DNA of 64,000 nt from an uncultured Senegalimassilia sp. (GCF_902464545.1 NZ_CABQJR010000009.1:5951-69950), one strand, 5' to 3'; counted from the first letter of the stretch, positions 46,353 to 55,719 are shown. A program made the numbers and translations. Notes: generated by a model not told the origin, from the letters alone.

Positions 46353-47759
46353 ATGGAACGCGAATCCGCGTGGAAGCGCTACGATGAGGACCAGCTGGCC
46401 GAGCTCGAGCAGCTTGCCGCAGGCTACATCGACTTCATCTCCGAGAACAAGACCGAGCGCGAGTTTTCCGCCGCCGCCATCCGCAGCGCAGAAGCCGCCG
46501 GCTACGAGAGCCTTGACGCCGCCATTTCCGCAGGCCGCAAGCTTGTCCCCGGCGACAAGGTGTGGGCGACCATGCGCAACAAGGCCGTCATCCTGATGCA
46601 GCTGGGTGCCCGCCCGTTGACCGACGGCATGAACATCCTTGGCGCGCACATCGACAGCCCGCGCCTGGACGTCAAGCAGAACCCGCTGTATGAATCCAGC
46701 GAGCTGGCCTTCATGGACACCCACTACTACGGCGGCATCAAGCACTACCAATGGGTCACCGTCCCGCTGGCGCTGCACGGCGTGATCGCCAAGAAGGACG
46801 GCAGCGTGGTGGACGTGAAGATCGGCGAGGACGCCGACGATCCCGTCTTCTGCATTTCCGACCTGCTCATCCACCTGGCGAACCAGCAGATGGGCAAGAA
46901 GGCCAACGAAGTGGTCGAAGGCGAGGCGCTCGACATCCTGGTCGGCAACCGCCCCCTGGTGGTGCGCGACGAGGACGGCGAGGCAAAGGAGCAGAAGGAC
47001 CCCGTGAAGGCCTTCGCCCTGAAGCTGCTTGCCGACAAGTACGGCATCGAGGAAGAGGACTTCCTGTCCGCCGAGCTTGAGGTCGTGCCCGCCGGCCGCG
47101 CCCGCGACCTGGGCTTCGACCGCAGCATGGTGCTGGGCTACGGCCAAGACGACAGCGTGTGCGCCTACACCTCGCTGGTGGCGCAGCTAGCCGTTGCCGG
47201 CGAGGAGCTCGACCGCGCCGCCGTGTGCGTGCTCGTGGACAAGGAGGAGATCGGCAGCGTGGGTGCCACGGGCATGGCCTCGCAGTTCTTCGAGAACACT
47301 ATCGCCGAGATCATGGAGCTTGCCGGCGAAGGCGGCATGTTGCCGCTGCGCCGCGCGCTGGCCGCTTCCGCCATGCTCTCCTCCGACGTCTCCGCAGGCT
47401 TCGATCCCGCCTACGCCGGCGTCTTCGAGGCGAAGAACAGCGCATATCTGGGCCACGGCCTGGTGTTCAACAAGTACACGGGCGCTCGCGGCAAGTCGGG
47501 CAGCAACGATGCCCGCGCCGAGTACATGGCGCGCATCCGCAAGATCATGGACGACGCCGGCGTGCAGTTCCAAACCTGCGAGCTGGGCAAGGTCGACGCC
47601 GGCGGCGGCGGGACCATCGCGTACATTCCCGCCAAGTACGGTATGGACGTCATCGACTCCGGCGTGGCGGTCCTCTCCATGCACAGCCCCTGGGAGGCCA
47701 CCAGCAAAGCCGACATCTACGAGGCCGAACGCGGATACGAGGCGTTCCTGCGCGCATAA
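46353..47759 (+). CDS. M18-family aminopeptidase
   Basis: 468 residues. A dizinc metallo-aminopeptidase (aspartyl aminopeptidase family, tetrahedral dodecamer). GAHIDSPRLDVK holds the first zinc ligand pair, VDKEEIGSVGATG the catalytic Glu pair, and HSPWEATSKADIYE the C-terminal ligand region. LGHGLVFNKYTGARGKSGSNDA is also conserved. AAGGAG precedes ATG 46353. It releases free amino acids from peptides in the cytoplasm, in keeping with peptide use. Monocistronic, ending at a strong terminator. Confidence 0.94.
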   Translation: MERESAWKRYDEDQLAELEQLAAGYIDFISENKTEREFSAAAIRSAEAAGYESLDAAISAGRKLVPGDKVWATMRNKAVILMQLGARPLTDGMNILGAHIDSPRLDVKQNPLYESSELAFMDTHYYGGIKHYQWVTVPLALHGVIAKKDGSVVDVKIGEDADDPVFCISDLLIHLANQQMGKKANEVVEGEALDILVGNRPLVVRDEDGEAKEQKDPVKAFALKLLADKYGIEEEDFLSAELEVVPAGRARDLGFDRSMVLGYGQDDSVCAYTSLVAQLAVAGEELDRAAVCVLVDKEEIGSVGATGMASQFFENTIAEIMELAGEGGMLPLRRALAASAMLSSDVSAGFDPAYAGVFEAKNSAYLGHGLVFNKYTGARGKSGSNDARAEYMARIRKIMDDAGVQFQTCELGKVDAGGGGTIAYIPAKYGMDVIDSGVAVLSMHSPWEATSKADIYEAERGYEAFLRA

Positions 47760-47825
47760 CGGGCAACGGGAAGCGGAAGCGATTTCCACCACACGCAACC
47801 TCGGAAAACAGTCGATAAACAGCAA

Positions 47826-47860
47826 GAAGCGCCGCGACTTGAAGTCGCGGCGCTTCTTTG
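47826..47860. terminator. Bidirectional terminator
   Basis: GAAGCGCCGCGACT-TGA-AGTCGCGGCGCTTC (47826-47856), perfect 14-bp stem, followed by TTTG. Between the M18 and purB genes. Confidence 0.8.
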
Positions 47861-48032
47861 TTCGCTAGCTTGTCGCAAGCTGCATACGCACCCCGCGCGC
47901 CCATCGCCGTCGGAAACGCTCAAGCAGCCTGCCGGCTATGATGCAAGCTTCCAACAGCAACGATGCACCCACACGGTAACTCGCCTTCGCCGACAGGCGG
48001 CAAGATGGTCGCCGAAACGCATACGGTGCCGT

Positions 48033-49376
48033 TTAGAACTCGAGGCCCTCCAGGCGCTTGAACACCTCGTCCTTGCGGGTCAGGAAGTCCCACGGATCGA
48101 AGATCTCGTCGAGCGTTTCCTTGGACAGCTTGGCCTCGGGGTCGTTCTCCAGGCGCTCGCGATACGTGGGGCCATCCACCGCGTTCTGGATATCCTCCCA
48201 CACGGCCATGGCGTTGCGCTGCACGATGACGTACGCCTCCTCGCGGGTGATGCCCGTGTTCACCAGGGCCAGCAGCACCTTGCTGGAGAAGATGAGGCCC
48301 TTGGTGCGCCACACGTTGTGCTCCATCTTCGCCGGATAGGTTTGCAGGCCGTCCATGATCCACTGCATCTTGCCGAACATGTAGTCCAGAGCGGTGAAGC
48401 TGTCGGCCAGCGCCACGCGCTCGGTACCGGAGTGGCTGATGTCGCGCTCGAACCACAGCGCCACGTTATCGAGCGCCACCTGGGCGTTCGCCTTCACGCA
48501 GCGGGCAAGGCCGCACACGCGCTCTGCCGTGATGGGGTTGCGCTTGTGAGGCATGGCCGACGAGCCCTTCTGGCCCTTCTTGAACGGCTCCTCCGCCTCG
48601 ATGACGTCGGTCTGCTGCAGCAGGCGCACCTGCATGGCGATGGACTCCAGCGTTGCGGCGGCGCAAGCCAGCGCGCACATGACCTGGGCGTGGCGGTCGC
48701 GCGCCAGCACCTGGGTGGACAGCGGGTCGGGCGTCAGGCCCAGCTTCTCGCACACGTACTTCTCGACGTAGGGGTCGATGCTGGAGTACGTGCCTACCGC
48801 GCCGGAGATGGCGCCGGTTGCGGCGACCTCGCGAGCCTGCTCCAGGCGAGTCTGCGCGCGCTTGAGCGCCCAAGCCCAGCTGCCGAACTTCATGCCGAAC
48901 GTCATGGGCTCGGCGTGGATGCCGTGCGTGCGGCCGACGCACAGGGTGTTCTGGAACTCGAACGCGCGACGCTTGCACGTCTCGCCCAGCTGCTTGACGT
49001 CATCCAGGATGATGTCGATAGCCTGCACGATCTGGTACGACAGCGCGGTGTCGCCCAGGTCGGAGGAGGTCATGCCGTAATGCACCCAACGGCTGGGCTT
49101 TTCCTGGCCCTCGGGGACGTCGGCATCGATGTACTCGGCCATGCACGTGGTGAAGGCGATGACGTCGTGGTTCGTGACCTTCTCGATCTCGTCGATGCGC
49201 TCAACCGTGAAGTCGGCGTGGTCGCGGATCCACTGCGCCTCCTCCTTCGTGATGCCGGCTTGACCGAGCTCGGCCTGAGCCTCGCACGCCAGCACCTCGA
49301 TTTCCTTCCAGATGGAAAACTTGTTCTGAAGCTCCCAGATGGCGCCCATGGCAGGACGCGTGTAGCGGTTGATCAC
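48033..49376 (-). CDS. purB: Adenylosuccinate lyase
   Basis: 447 residues. It catalyses two steps, SAICAR to AICAR and adenylosuccinate to AMP. The fumarase-superfamily signature GSSAMPHKRNPITAE is intact, and GRTHGIHAEPMTFG contains the catalytic His. The start is a GTG (49374-49376) with AAGGGG five bases upstream; no ATG in frame fits better. Monocistronic, although guaB of the same pathway is 12 kb away. Confidence 0.96.
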   Translation of the reverse strand: MINRYTRPAMGAIWELQNKFSIWKEIEVLACEAQAELGQAGITKEEAQWIRDHADFTVERIDEIEKVTNHDVIAFTTCMAEYIDADVPEGQEKPSRWVHYGMTSSDLGDTALSYQIVQAIDIILDDVKQLGETCKRRAFEFQNTLCVGRTHGIHAEPMTFGMKFGSWAWALKRAQTRLEQAREVAATGAISGAVGTYSSIDPYVEKYVCEKLGLTPDPLSTQVLARDRHAQVMCALACAAATLESIAMQVRLLQQTDVIEAEEPFKKGQKGSSAMPHKRNPITAERVCGLARCVKANAQVALDNVALWFERDISHSGTERVALADSFTALDYMFGKMQWIMDGLQTYPAKMEHNVWRTKGLIFSSKVLLALVNTGITREEAYVIVQRNAMAVWEDIQNAVDGPTYRERLENDPEAKLSKETLDEIFDPWDFLTRKDEVFKRLEGLEF

Positions 49377-49515
49377 AACGACCCCTTTCGCGGTTGATAG
49401 TTGATGGCCCCATGATACCGTGCGCGAAAGCGACGCGCCGGCACCGCACGCGTTTCTGCAGATGGTTTACGTATGCCCGCGCCCCACCCCGCCTTTCGCG
49501 GATTCAACGTGTTCG

Positions 49516-49544
49516 TTCACCGAATCATCCTCAGATATGATAAG
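49516..49544 (+). promoter_or_regulatory. Predicted MOSC-gene promoter
   Basis: TTCACC (49516-49521) and GATAAG (49539-49544), 17 bp apart. The start near 49552 gives a leader of about 30 nt. Confidence 0.5.
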
Positions 49545-49581
49545 ATGCGCCTAGCTATTTACTAGGTTTATTGGGGGGATC

Positions 49582-50226
49582 ATGACGATCGAGAAAGAAG
49601 AGGGCCGGCAAGACGGCGCCCTTGAAGCAAGCAACGCCGAAGCCGCCGCGCATAAGACGGGCGAGGAGCTCAACGTGTTCGACAAGGGCCGCATGGAAGG
49701 ACCCGACGCCGACAGCACCACGCACGGCACCGTGCGCGCCGTATGCGTGTCCAAGCGCAAGGGCACGCGCAAGACCGTGGTGGACGGCCCGGTGACCATC
49801 GAGGCGCACCACGGCGTCGCCGAGGATGCGCACGCCGGAGACTGGCATCGCCAAGTTTCGCTTCTGGCCTGGGAATCCATCGAGAAGGCCCGGGCGCGCG
49901 GCTTAGATGTGAAGGAAGGCGATTTCGCCGAGAATATCACCACCGAGGGCATCAACCTCATGGCGCTGCCGCTTGGCACGCAGCTCAAGATCGGCGATGA
50001 CGTGCTGCTGGAGCTGTCGCAGCAGGGCAAGGTGTGCCACAAGAAGTGCGCGATCTTCTACCTGGCCGGTGACTGTATCTTCCCGCGCGAGGGAATCTTC
50101 TTCGTCGCCCTCACCGACGGCAAGGTCAAGGCCGGCGACAGCATCGACGTGGTGAAGCTGGGCAACGGCACGTGCGAATACACGCCGCAGGAGGCCTTGG
50201 ACGAGCTGGCGAACACGCCGCGCTAA
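49582..50226 (+). CDS. MOSC-domain protein
   Basis: 214 residues. A charged N-terminal stretch of about 45 residues, then a MOSC domain: GTVRAVCVSKRKGTRKTVVDG, GVAEDAHAGDWHRQVSLL, GDFAENITTEG and GKVCHKKCAIFYLAGDCIFPREG. The conserved Cys (VCHKKC) is where sulfur or molybdopterin is thought to be handled. Related to YiiM/molybdopterin C-terminal domain proteins that transfer sulfur or detoxify N-hydroxylated compounds. GGGGGG lies four bases before ATG 49582. It may serve the molybdoenzymes of this organism, such as DmsA, but there is no operon link. Confidence 0.87.
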   Translation: MTIEKEEGRQDGALEASNAEAAAHKTGEELNVFDKGRMEGPDADSTTHGTVRAVCVSKRKGTRKTVVDGPVTIEAHHGVAEDAHAGDWHRQVSLLAWESIEKARARGLDVKEGDFAENITTEGINLMALPLGTQLKIGDDVLLELSQQGKVCHKKCAIFYLAGDCIFPREGIFFVALTDGKVKAGDSIDVVKLGNGTCEYTPQEALDELANTPR

Positions 50227-50386
50227 AGCCGCGGGCGCCAACCGCCGGGTGGGCGCCCGCCAACAGCCAGACCGCCCGCGAGCCAACCCGCCAGCCAGCC
50301 TATCCGCACGCATGCAGATGCGCGCCTGCACCGAGCACGGCGGCTTCGCCGGCTCCACCCCTGCGCTTCAATCTATCCTCGTAACG

Positions 50387-50425
50387 CGAAAGGCCCCGAA
50401 ATGAAATCCATTTCGGGGCCTTTCG
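50387..50425. terminator. Bidirectional terminator
   Basis: CGAAAGGCCCCGAAATG (50387-50403) and its exact complement (50409-50425), a perfect 17-bp stem between convergent genes. Confidence 0.8.
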
Positions 50426-50462
50426 TCAGGGGGCTCGTTTCGCGCAAGCCCCCGCTTCGTTG

Positions 50463-51134
50463 CTACAAACCTTTGAATGCGGCGCGCACGGCGTCGATGA
50501 CTTGGTTATCCGCCACCACGATGGCCTTATCACCGGGGAACAGCACGGTGTCCTCATTTACCACCTCCACGTTGTCGCTGGACGCGACCGCCGCGATGAT
50601 GCTGTCGGGGGGCAGAGGGATGGCGCTCGCCAGCACGCCGGCATCGTTGGAATGATGGCGCATGCGCGGGACGACCACCTCGGTCAGCATGACGTTGCCA
50701 TGCGTCAGCGACGACACGACGCTCACGCTGCCCAGCAGCGTCTCCTCCTCGATGAGGTTGGCGATGAGCGTGGTAGACGACACGCACTCGATGCCCACCT
50801 CGTGGAAGATGCGCAGGTTCTTCGGGCTGTTCACGCGGGCGATGCAGCGCGGCACGTTGAACACGCGCTGGGCGATCTCGCACGAGACCAGGTTGTCGTC
50901 GTCCTGGCCCGTGGTGGCCACGAACACGTCCGCGCGGCGGATTCCCGCATCCTCCTGGTACTTCGAATCGCAGCCGTCGCCGTGAATGACCAGATAACGA
51001 CCCTGCAAAACCACCGACAAGCGATCGGCCGTTTCCAGGTCCTCCTCGATGATGGTCACGTCGTTGCCGCTCTCAAGCAGCACGTTCGCCAGATATTCGC
51101 CGATTTTGCCGCCGCCGGCGATCACTACGTACAT
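50463..51134 (-). CDS. TrkA-type potassium-channel regulatory protein
   Basis: 223 residues. RCK-N fold, with MYVVIAGGGKIGEYLANVLLESGNDVTIIEEDLE as the NAD(H)-binding Rossmann start and VIHGDGCDSKYQEDAGI as the second loop, then an RCK-C domain (about 140-223). It gates a Trk/Ktr K+ channel in response to nucleotides. The second TrkA-like gene is 45 bp upstream in the same direction. No TrkH/TrkG channel gene is in the window. ATG 51132-51134 with GGGGAGG. Confidence 0.9.
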   Translation of the reverse strand: MYVVIAGGGKIGEYLANVLLESGNDVTIIEEDLETADRLSVVLQGRYLVIHGDGCDSKYQEDAGIRRADVFVATTGQDDDNLVSCEIAQRVFNVPRCIARVNSPKNLRIFHEVGIECVSSTTLIANLIEEETLLGSVSVVSSLTHGNVMLTEVVVPRMRHHSNDAGVLASAIPLPPDSIIAAVASSDNVEVVNEDTVLFPGDKAIVVADNQVIDAVRAAFKGL

Positions 51135-51179
51135 CAGCCAAACCTCCCCCGCTTCGCCATCGGGCAAGCGGAAACCGCC

Positions 51180-51839
51180 TTAATCTTGAATGTACTTGCT
51201 GAATTGCTCGATGAGCTCATGACGCACGCACGCCAGCACCGAGTCCCCGTTGTACAGGATGGACTCGCGCGTAGGAATGGAGCTAGCGCTGCCGTCGCCG
51301 CGCTCGAACGCCACGATGCGGATGTCGTGATCGCGTTCCATCTCCGCCACACGGATGGTGTTTCGCTCGGACCAGCTCAAGTCAAGGGAGAAGCGCAGCA
51401 CCTCGAACTCGCCGAACGTGTCCAGATGCGCACCGTGCCCGGAAACCACCTTGCTGAACACGTCTTCAGCCACCAGCGACGTGCCGCACACGTAATCGAT
51501 GCCCAGCTGCATATACGCACGCTCATGGTCGGGATTGTACAGGCGCGCGATGACGTGGGGAACGCCGAACAAGCGGCTTGCTACCTCGCAGCACATGAGG
51601 TTGGTGTTGTCCAACTGCGTCACCGCCGCCACGACGTCGCATTCGTCGACGCCCGCCTTCTCCAGCGTCTCCTCGTCGAAGCCTACGCCCTGGATGGTGG
51701 ATCCATTGAAGTTGCGACCCAAGTTGGCGAATGCGTCCACATTGCGATCGATCACGCACACGTTGCTGCCGTTGTCCGACAGCATGTTGGCCAGCTGCGA
51801 TCCCACGCGGCCGCAACCCACCACGATGACGTTGCTCAT
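51180..51839 (-). CDS. TrkA-type potassium-channel regulatory protein
   Basis: 219 residues. Same RCK-N plus RCK-C design as its neighbour: MSNVIVVGCGRVGSQLANMLSDNGSNVCVIDRN, TIQGVGFDEETLEKAGVDECDVVAAVTQLDNTN. The start is ATG 51837-51839 with GGGAAGGA. The pair probably form a hetero-ring that controls one K+ channel encoded elsewhere. Single-domain TrkA pairs of this kind are common in anaerobic actinobacteria. Confidence 0.9.
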   Translation of the reverse strand: MSNVIVVGCGRVGSQLANMLSDNGSNVCVIDRNVDAFANLGRNFNGSTIQGVGFDEETLEKAGVDECDVVAAVTQLDNTNLMCCEVASRLFGVPHVIARLYNPDHERAYMQLGIDYVCGTSLVAEDVFSKVVSGHGAHLDTFGEFEVLRFSLDLSWSERNTIRVAEMERDHDIRIVAFERGDGSASSIPTRESILYNGDSVLACVRHELIEQFSKYIQD

Positions 51840-51876
51840 GCGAAAATCCTTCCCGAAGTTCACGCAACAGGATAAC

Positions 51877-51902
51877 GCAAAAGGCGGCCCGCAGGCCGCC
51901 TT
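51877..51902 (-). terminator. Terminator of the lipoprotein gene
   Basis: AAGGCGGCC-CGCA-GGCCGCCTT (51881-51902). On the minus strand it is followed by TTTTGCG. Confidence 0.7.
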
Positions 51903-51906
51903 CGCG

Positions 51907-52716
51907 CTAGATCAGCTGCATTTGCGCAAGCGTTTTCGCGTACCAATCCTCGTAGGTTGGCGGGCAGTACTTGTTGGCGTTCGCCAGGGAGATGGTGTAT
52001 CCATAACCCTTCGCCAAACCCTGCGCGTGCGCGTTGATGGACTCGTCCCAGCTTCCCCAGGACGTATTCCCCATCCAGCCCCATGCATTATGGCTGCGGA
52101 AGCAGTTGAGGCCCTTCGTTGACTCGGTATTGGAGATGGCCGGGGAGAAGCGCGGGTCCACGCCGTTTTCCCAAGCCGCCTCGGCGAACGTGCCGCCATA
52201 GCCCGAAAGCGGGCTTCCCGCCAGATACGCGTCGATGCGCAGCGTCCATTCGCCCACGAACTCCGCCTTGCTGACGTTCCAGTCGACCTCAGCGAGGCCC
52301 GTCAGGCCGGCGCCTTCGTCGCGGGCGAGCTGAGCGTCCCTGTTGGCAAGCGCGGCCTGCGTATGCGCCAGGTCCTCGGCGCGCTGCGCCTCCTCGGCGG
52401 CGCGACGGGCGGCCTCCTCCTCGGCCTCGATGGCGGCAACGCCCTTCGAGATGTCGCGTGTTCCAGCAGCTGCCAATCGGGACGTTGCGGTCACGGAAGC
52501 GTCTGCAGCCTGATCGGACAGGGAGTCGGCCGATGCCGATGCACTGCCCGGCGTGCTGACCTCGCTGATGCCGAACGTCTGCATATCATGGGAAACGCCG
52601 CCGGCGGCGGTTGCGAATCCCACGCCCAGGCAACCTGCCAACACACACGACACGCATGCAAGGCCGACAACTTTCAGCGCCAGCCCGCCGGTACGGTATG
52701 CATTCCGCTTCTTCAA
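51907..52716 (-). CDS. Secreted cell-wall-associated protein, lysozyme/glucosaminidase-like
   Basis: 269 residues from a TTG (52714-52716) with GAAAGG six bases upstream; no ATG fits. A basic N-terminus and hydrophobic stretch end in VLAGC, a probable lipobox. About 95-140 is an Ala/Glu/Arg-rich coiled coil (AIEAEEEAARRAAEEAQRAE). The C-terminal about 110 residues (VDPRFSPAISNTESTKGLNCF, HNAWGWMG, WDESINAHAQGLAKGYG, NKYCPPTYEDW) resemble glucosaminidase/lysozyme-type wall hydrolases. Likely acts on peptidoglycan. The enzymatic call is tentative. Confidence 0.7.
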   Translation of the reverse strand: MKKRNAYRTGGLALKVVGLACVSCVLAGCLGVGFATAAGGVSHDMQTFGISEVSTPGSASASADSLSDQAADASVTATSRLAAAGTRDISKGVAAIEAEEEAARRAAEEAQRAEDLAHTQAALANRDAQLARDEGAGLTGLAEVDWNVSKAEFVGEWTLRIDAYLAGSPLSGYGGTFAEAAWENGVDPRFSPAISNTESTKGLNCFRSHNAWGWMGNTSWGSWDESINAHAQGLAKGYGYTISLANANKYCPPTYEDWYAKTLAQMQLI

Positions 52717-52828
52717 ACAAAACCTTTCGCTCGCAGCATACGACCAGACCGCCAAGGCGGCGACAGCTTGTTTTCGATTGTCGAAAGGATTGCTGCCTGA
52801 AGGGCGATATGCTGTTCTGACAGGCAAT

Positions 52829-52856
52829 ATTCTACCGGAAGGCCCGAAACCGGCAA
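52829..52856 (-). promoter_or_regulatory. Predicted lipoprotein promoter
   Basis: TTGCCG (52851-52856) and TAGAAT (52829-52834) on the minus strand, 16 bp apart. It gives a leader of about 105 nt. The rest of the 319-bp gap up to 53035 holds an AT-rich stretch (52885-52920) and the hairpin at 53001. Confidence 0.55.
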
Positions 52857-53000
52857 AATCATGTGAAGGAGCCCTTCATCGTTTGTTCGATTGACAAGTA
52901 AAACATTTATATTTCCCCAGGTGGTTTCCCATAGCTTGGGCAAAACCGAAACACGAACAAGCGTACCGCATCCGACGAGCGGCGCCTTATGAAGCGGAAG

Positions 53001-53025
53001 CGGCCATGCGCGCTGCGCATGGCCG
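53001..53025 (-). terminator. Hairpin after the PspC gene
   Basis: CGGCCATGCGC-GCT-GCGCATGGCCG, perfect 11-bp stem, 10 bases after the stop. The U-tract is weak. Confidence 0.5.
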
Positions 53026-53035
53026 TGATGCAAAC

Positions 53036-53980
53036 CTATCGGCTCAGCCAATCGAAAGGCAGCGGAAAGCTGTATTCGCGCCCCAACGGCGTACCGAAGG
53101 ACAACTCGCGCAGCGGGCCGGGCTCGGAAAGCAAATCGAAACCGAACACGCAGAACAGCAACACGAACACCGCCGCCATCACGATGACGACAGGTCGTCG
53201 GGCATAAACCCCCATTGCAAGCAAAACGGCCGCCAACGCGGGAAGAGGCCATAAACACTCGAACATCTTGGGTAACGTGGCCCACGAGACGAACCCCATG
53301 CTCATGGGCAGCAGCGTCAGCCCCGCTGCGAACACGGAAACGCCCGCGAAAAACGCCAAGGCGCGCTCGCCTTCGCTGCCCGGCACGGCTATGCGCACGA
53401 TGCCGAAGACCACCAAGGCCAACGGCCAGCATTGCCACCAGGCAACCCCATGCAAAAACCCCGAAACGGCAAACGACGCGCCCAGCGAAGTCAAAAGGCA
53501 GCCCACCGTAAGGGCGAGCACGATCCGGGCAGTTGACGGGCCGTCCCCTTCGCCGGCTTTGGCATCGTGCGGTTCGACGGAAGCGGCATCGGCGCCCATC
53601 GCGGGCCCTTGTTCACATCGAGCGCCCTCCACCATCGCAGGCGGGACAGGCGGTAGATGCGCCGCGCTCACATAGGGCACGGCATTCGCGCACCGCCCCA
53701 TCGCGGCGCCGCGGGCGCGACGGCAGTCCACCGCGCCGAACGTATCGGAGTGAACGGAATCAGGCTCTACCTTCACGGGCTTCACCTGCATGGGTCTTTT
53801 AGGAAGCACGGCCCAGAGCACCATATACGCAAGGCCCGCAAGGCCCAACGTCAACACGGCGAACGTCATGAAAAGGATGCGCACGACCAGCGGGTCGACA
53901 TCGAAACGCTCGGCGATCCCGGCACACACGCCCCCTACCAGCGCATTGCGCGACCGGTATAGCTGGCGTGTTGGGTTCAC
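53036..53980 (-). CDS. PspC-domain membrane protein
   Basis: 314 residues. The PspC domain (about 5-62) reads LYRSRNALVGGVCAGIAERFDVDPLVVRILF and ends in one or two helices. A loose linker (about 65-150) leads to four more membrane helices. PspC proteins sense membrane stress. GTG start (53978-53980) with GGAGGAG. It overlaps the CorC-like gene by 4 bp (GTGA), so the two are co-translated. Confidence 0.88.
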   Translation of the reverse strand: MNPTRQLYRSRNALVGGVCAGIAERFDVDPLVVRILFMTFAVLTLGLAGLAYMVLWAVLPKRPMQVKPVKVEPDSVHSDTFGAVDCRRARGAAMGRCANAVPYVSAAHLPPVPPAMVEGARCEQGPAMGADAASVEPHDAKAGEGDGPSTARIVLALTVGCLLTSLGASFAVSGFLHGVAWWQCWPLALVVFGIVRIAVPGSEGERALAFFAGVSVFAAGLTLLPMSMGFVSWATLPKMFECLWPLPALAAVLLAMGVYARRPVVIVMAAVFVLLFCVFGFDLLSEPGPLRELSFGTPLGREYSFPLPFDWLSR

Positions 53981-54858
53981 CGCTCCTCCTGACCTGCCTT
54001 GCCATCGGATGCCTGCGAGGCATCGTCGGATATGCGCTCCACGCGCACCGCAAGGATGCGCCGACGTCGCATGGAGTGGATGGTGAAGCGGTAGCCGTCC
54101 TTCTCGAAGGAGTAGCCCATTTGCGGAACGGTGTCCAGCATGCTAAGCACCCAGCCGGCTATGGTCTCGTAGTCCTCGGACTCGGCAAGCGGCCAACCCA
54201 TTTCAACGGCGTCCTCAACGGGGAAACGGCCGTCGGCAAGCCACACGCCGGGACCTTCCTGCTTCAGAATGGGGCGCTCGCGATCGGTTTCGTCCACGAT
54301 CTCGCCCACGATCTCCTCGACGATGTCCTCGACGGTAATTAAACCATCGGTCCCACCGTACTCGTCCACCACGATGGCCATCTGTTGCCGTTTCGTTTGC
54401 ATTTCGGCCAGAAGGGGGAACACATCCTTCGACTCGGGCACGAACAGCGGCTCAAAGGCGTAATCGACCGCGAGGTCGTCGCCATGGCCGTCGAGCACGG
54501 GGGGCACCAAGTCCTTATAGTGGACCACGCCGACAATGCGGTCGATATCCCCCTGGAACACCGGAAGGCGAGAATAGCCCGTTCCCATCATGCGGTCCAC
54601 CGCCTGGCGCACGGTTTCGGTGTCCTCCACCAAGATCATATCCACGCGCGGCGTCATGATCTCGCCGGCGTCCATGTCGCCCAGGTCCAAGATCTCATGG
54701 ATCATGCGCTTCTCATCATCAAGCAGATCGTCGCTGTCCGCCACGAAATCCTTGATCTCGTCCTCAGCCGACAGGGCCTGACGCTTCGGTGCGCCCAAAA
54801 AGCCGAAAATGCCCTTCAGTCCCTTTTTACCGTCGTCGTCTTCGTTTTTCCCGTTCAT
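53977..54858 (-). CDS. CorC/HlyC-type CBS and CorC_HlyC domain protein
   Basis: 293 residues. A pair of CBS motifs (about 65-185, EIMTPRVDMILVEDTETVRQAVDRMMGTGYSRLPVFQGDIDRIVGVVHYKDL and RQQMAIVVDEYGGTDGLITVEDIVEEIVGEI) and a C-terminal CorC_HlyC transporter-associated domain. The N-terminal DUF21 membrane domain of the full-length family is absent, as in CorC. Related proteins aid Mg2+/Co2+ efflux or Mg2+ homeostasis. Start ATG 54856-54858. Co-translated with the PspC protein. Confidence 0.92.
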   Translation of the reverse strand: MNGKNEDDDGKKGLKGIFGFLGAPKRQALSAEDEIKDFVADSDDLLDDEKRMIHEILDLGDMDAGEIMTPRVDMILVEDTETVRQAVDRMMGTGYSRLPVFQGDIDRIVGVVHYKDLVPPVLDGHGDDLAVDYAFEPLFVPESKDVFPLLAEMQTKRQQMAIVVDEYGGTDGLITVEDIVEEIVGEIVDETDRERPILKQEGPGVWLADGRFPVEDAVEMGWPLAESEDYETIAGWVLSMLDTVPQMGYSFEKDGYRFTIHSMRRRRILAVRVERISDDASQASDGKAGQEER

Positions 54859-54900
54859 GCGCTAAAACCGCTCCTAGTGATAAATTCCTTTTGAGCTAGC

Positions 54901-55719
54901 CTACATGACATACAGCGCAATCGCCAGGAATTGCAGCACGCTTCCCGCCACAACCCACAAATGGAATATGGAATGCATGTACGGAATCTTCTTCAACACG
55001 TAGAAGATGCATCCGACCGAGTAGCAAAGACCACCTGCGACCAGCAGCCACAAGCCTGCAGCAGGGATGGCCTGGATAAGCGCCGGCAGGAACCCCACGA
55101 TAGACCAGCCCAGCGCAAGATAAAGCACCGCGGAAATCCAGCGCGGGCGAAAAACCCAGAACGCCTCGCAGGCAACGCCTATCACGGCGAGCACCCACAC
55201 GAACGCGCATAGCACGATACCGTTCGAATCGGCAAGCGAGATCAAGCAGAACGGCGTGTACGATCCGGCGATGAACAGGTAGATGCAGCTATGGTCCAAC
55301 ACCTTGAACACGCGTTTTGCCTTGTCGACGGCCAGCGCGTGATACAGCGTGGACATGGTGTATTCGAGCAGCATGGTAAGCGTGTACACCAGCGCGGCGA
55401 ACAGCAGGATGCCGCCGCCGTGGCTTACCGCCTTCACCACAAGGATGGGGATGGCGGCAATGGCCAGAAGCGCGCCGATGCCGTGCGAGATGGAGTTGGC
55501 AATCTCCTCGCCCAGCGTGTATTCGCGCACGTTATGCTTCCTGTTCGCCTCGTTCGCCGAGGTTTGCGCAGGCTCATTGCGATGCGCTCGGGCCTCGCGC
55601 AGGTCGCGCGGCTTGAACTGGGACGGCGTCCAGGCATGGGGAGTAGCAGGCGCTGCGGGGGTTTCACCGGCGCCGGAAGGCATATCAGACGATGCGGGGT
55701 ATGTCGTTTCAGTATCCAT
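54901..55719 (-). CDS. Hemolysin III/TrhA (PAQR) family membrane protein
   Basis: 272 residues. An N-terminal Pro/Ala-rich tail of about 60 residues, then YTLGEEIANSISHGIGALLAIAAIP, the family's first His motif, followed by six more helices. DHSCIYLFIAGSYTPF and HSIFHLWVVAGSVLQF carry the remaining Asp/His set thought to bind a metal. No hydrolase activity is established; TrhA relatives affect membrane fluidity. ATG 55717-55719 has no Shine-Dalgarno, and TATAAC lies 8 bases upstream, so the mRNA is probably leaderless. Confidence 0.9.
   Translation of the reverse strand: MDTETTYPASSDMPSGAGETPAAPATPHAWTPSQFKPRDLREARAHRNEPAQTSANEANRKHNVREYTLGEEIANSISHGIGALLAIAAIPILVVKAVSHGGGILLFAALVYTLTMLLEYTMSTLYHALAVDKAKRVFKVLDHSCIYLFIAGSYTPFCLISLADSNGIVLCAFVWVLAVIGVACEAFWVFRPRWISAVLYLALGWSIVGFLPALIQAIPAAGLWLLVAGGLCYSVGCIFYVLKKIPYMHSIFHLWVVAGSVLQFLAIALYVM

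Noticed and set aside
49482..49527. Third copy of the 48-bp repeat before the MOSC gene
   Set aside because: CGCCTTTCGCGGATTC recalls part of it, but the conserved 20-base end is missing, so chance resemblance is more likely.
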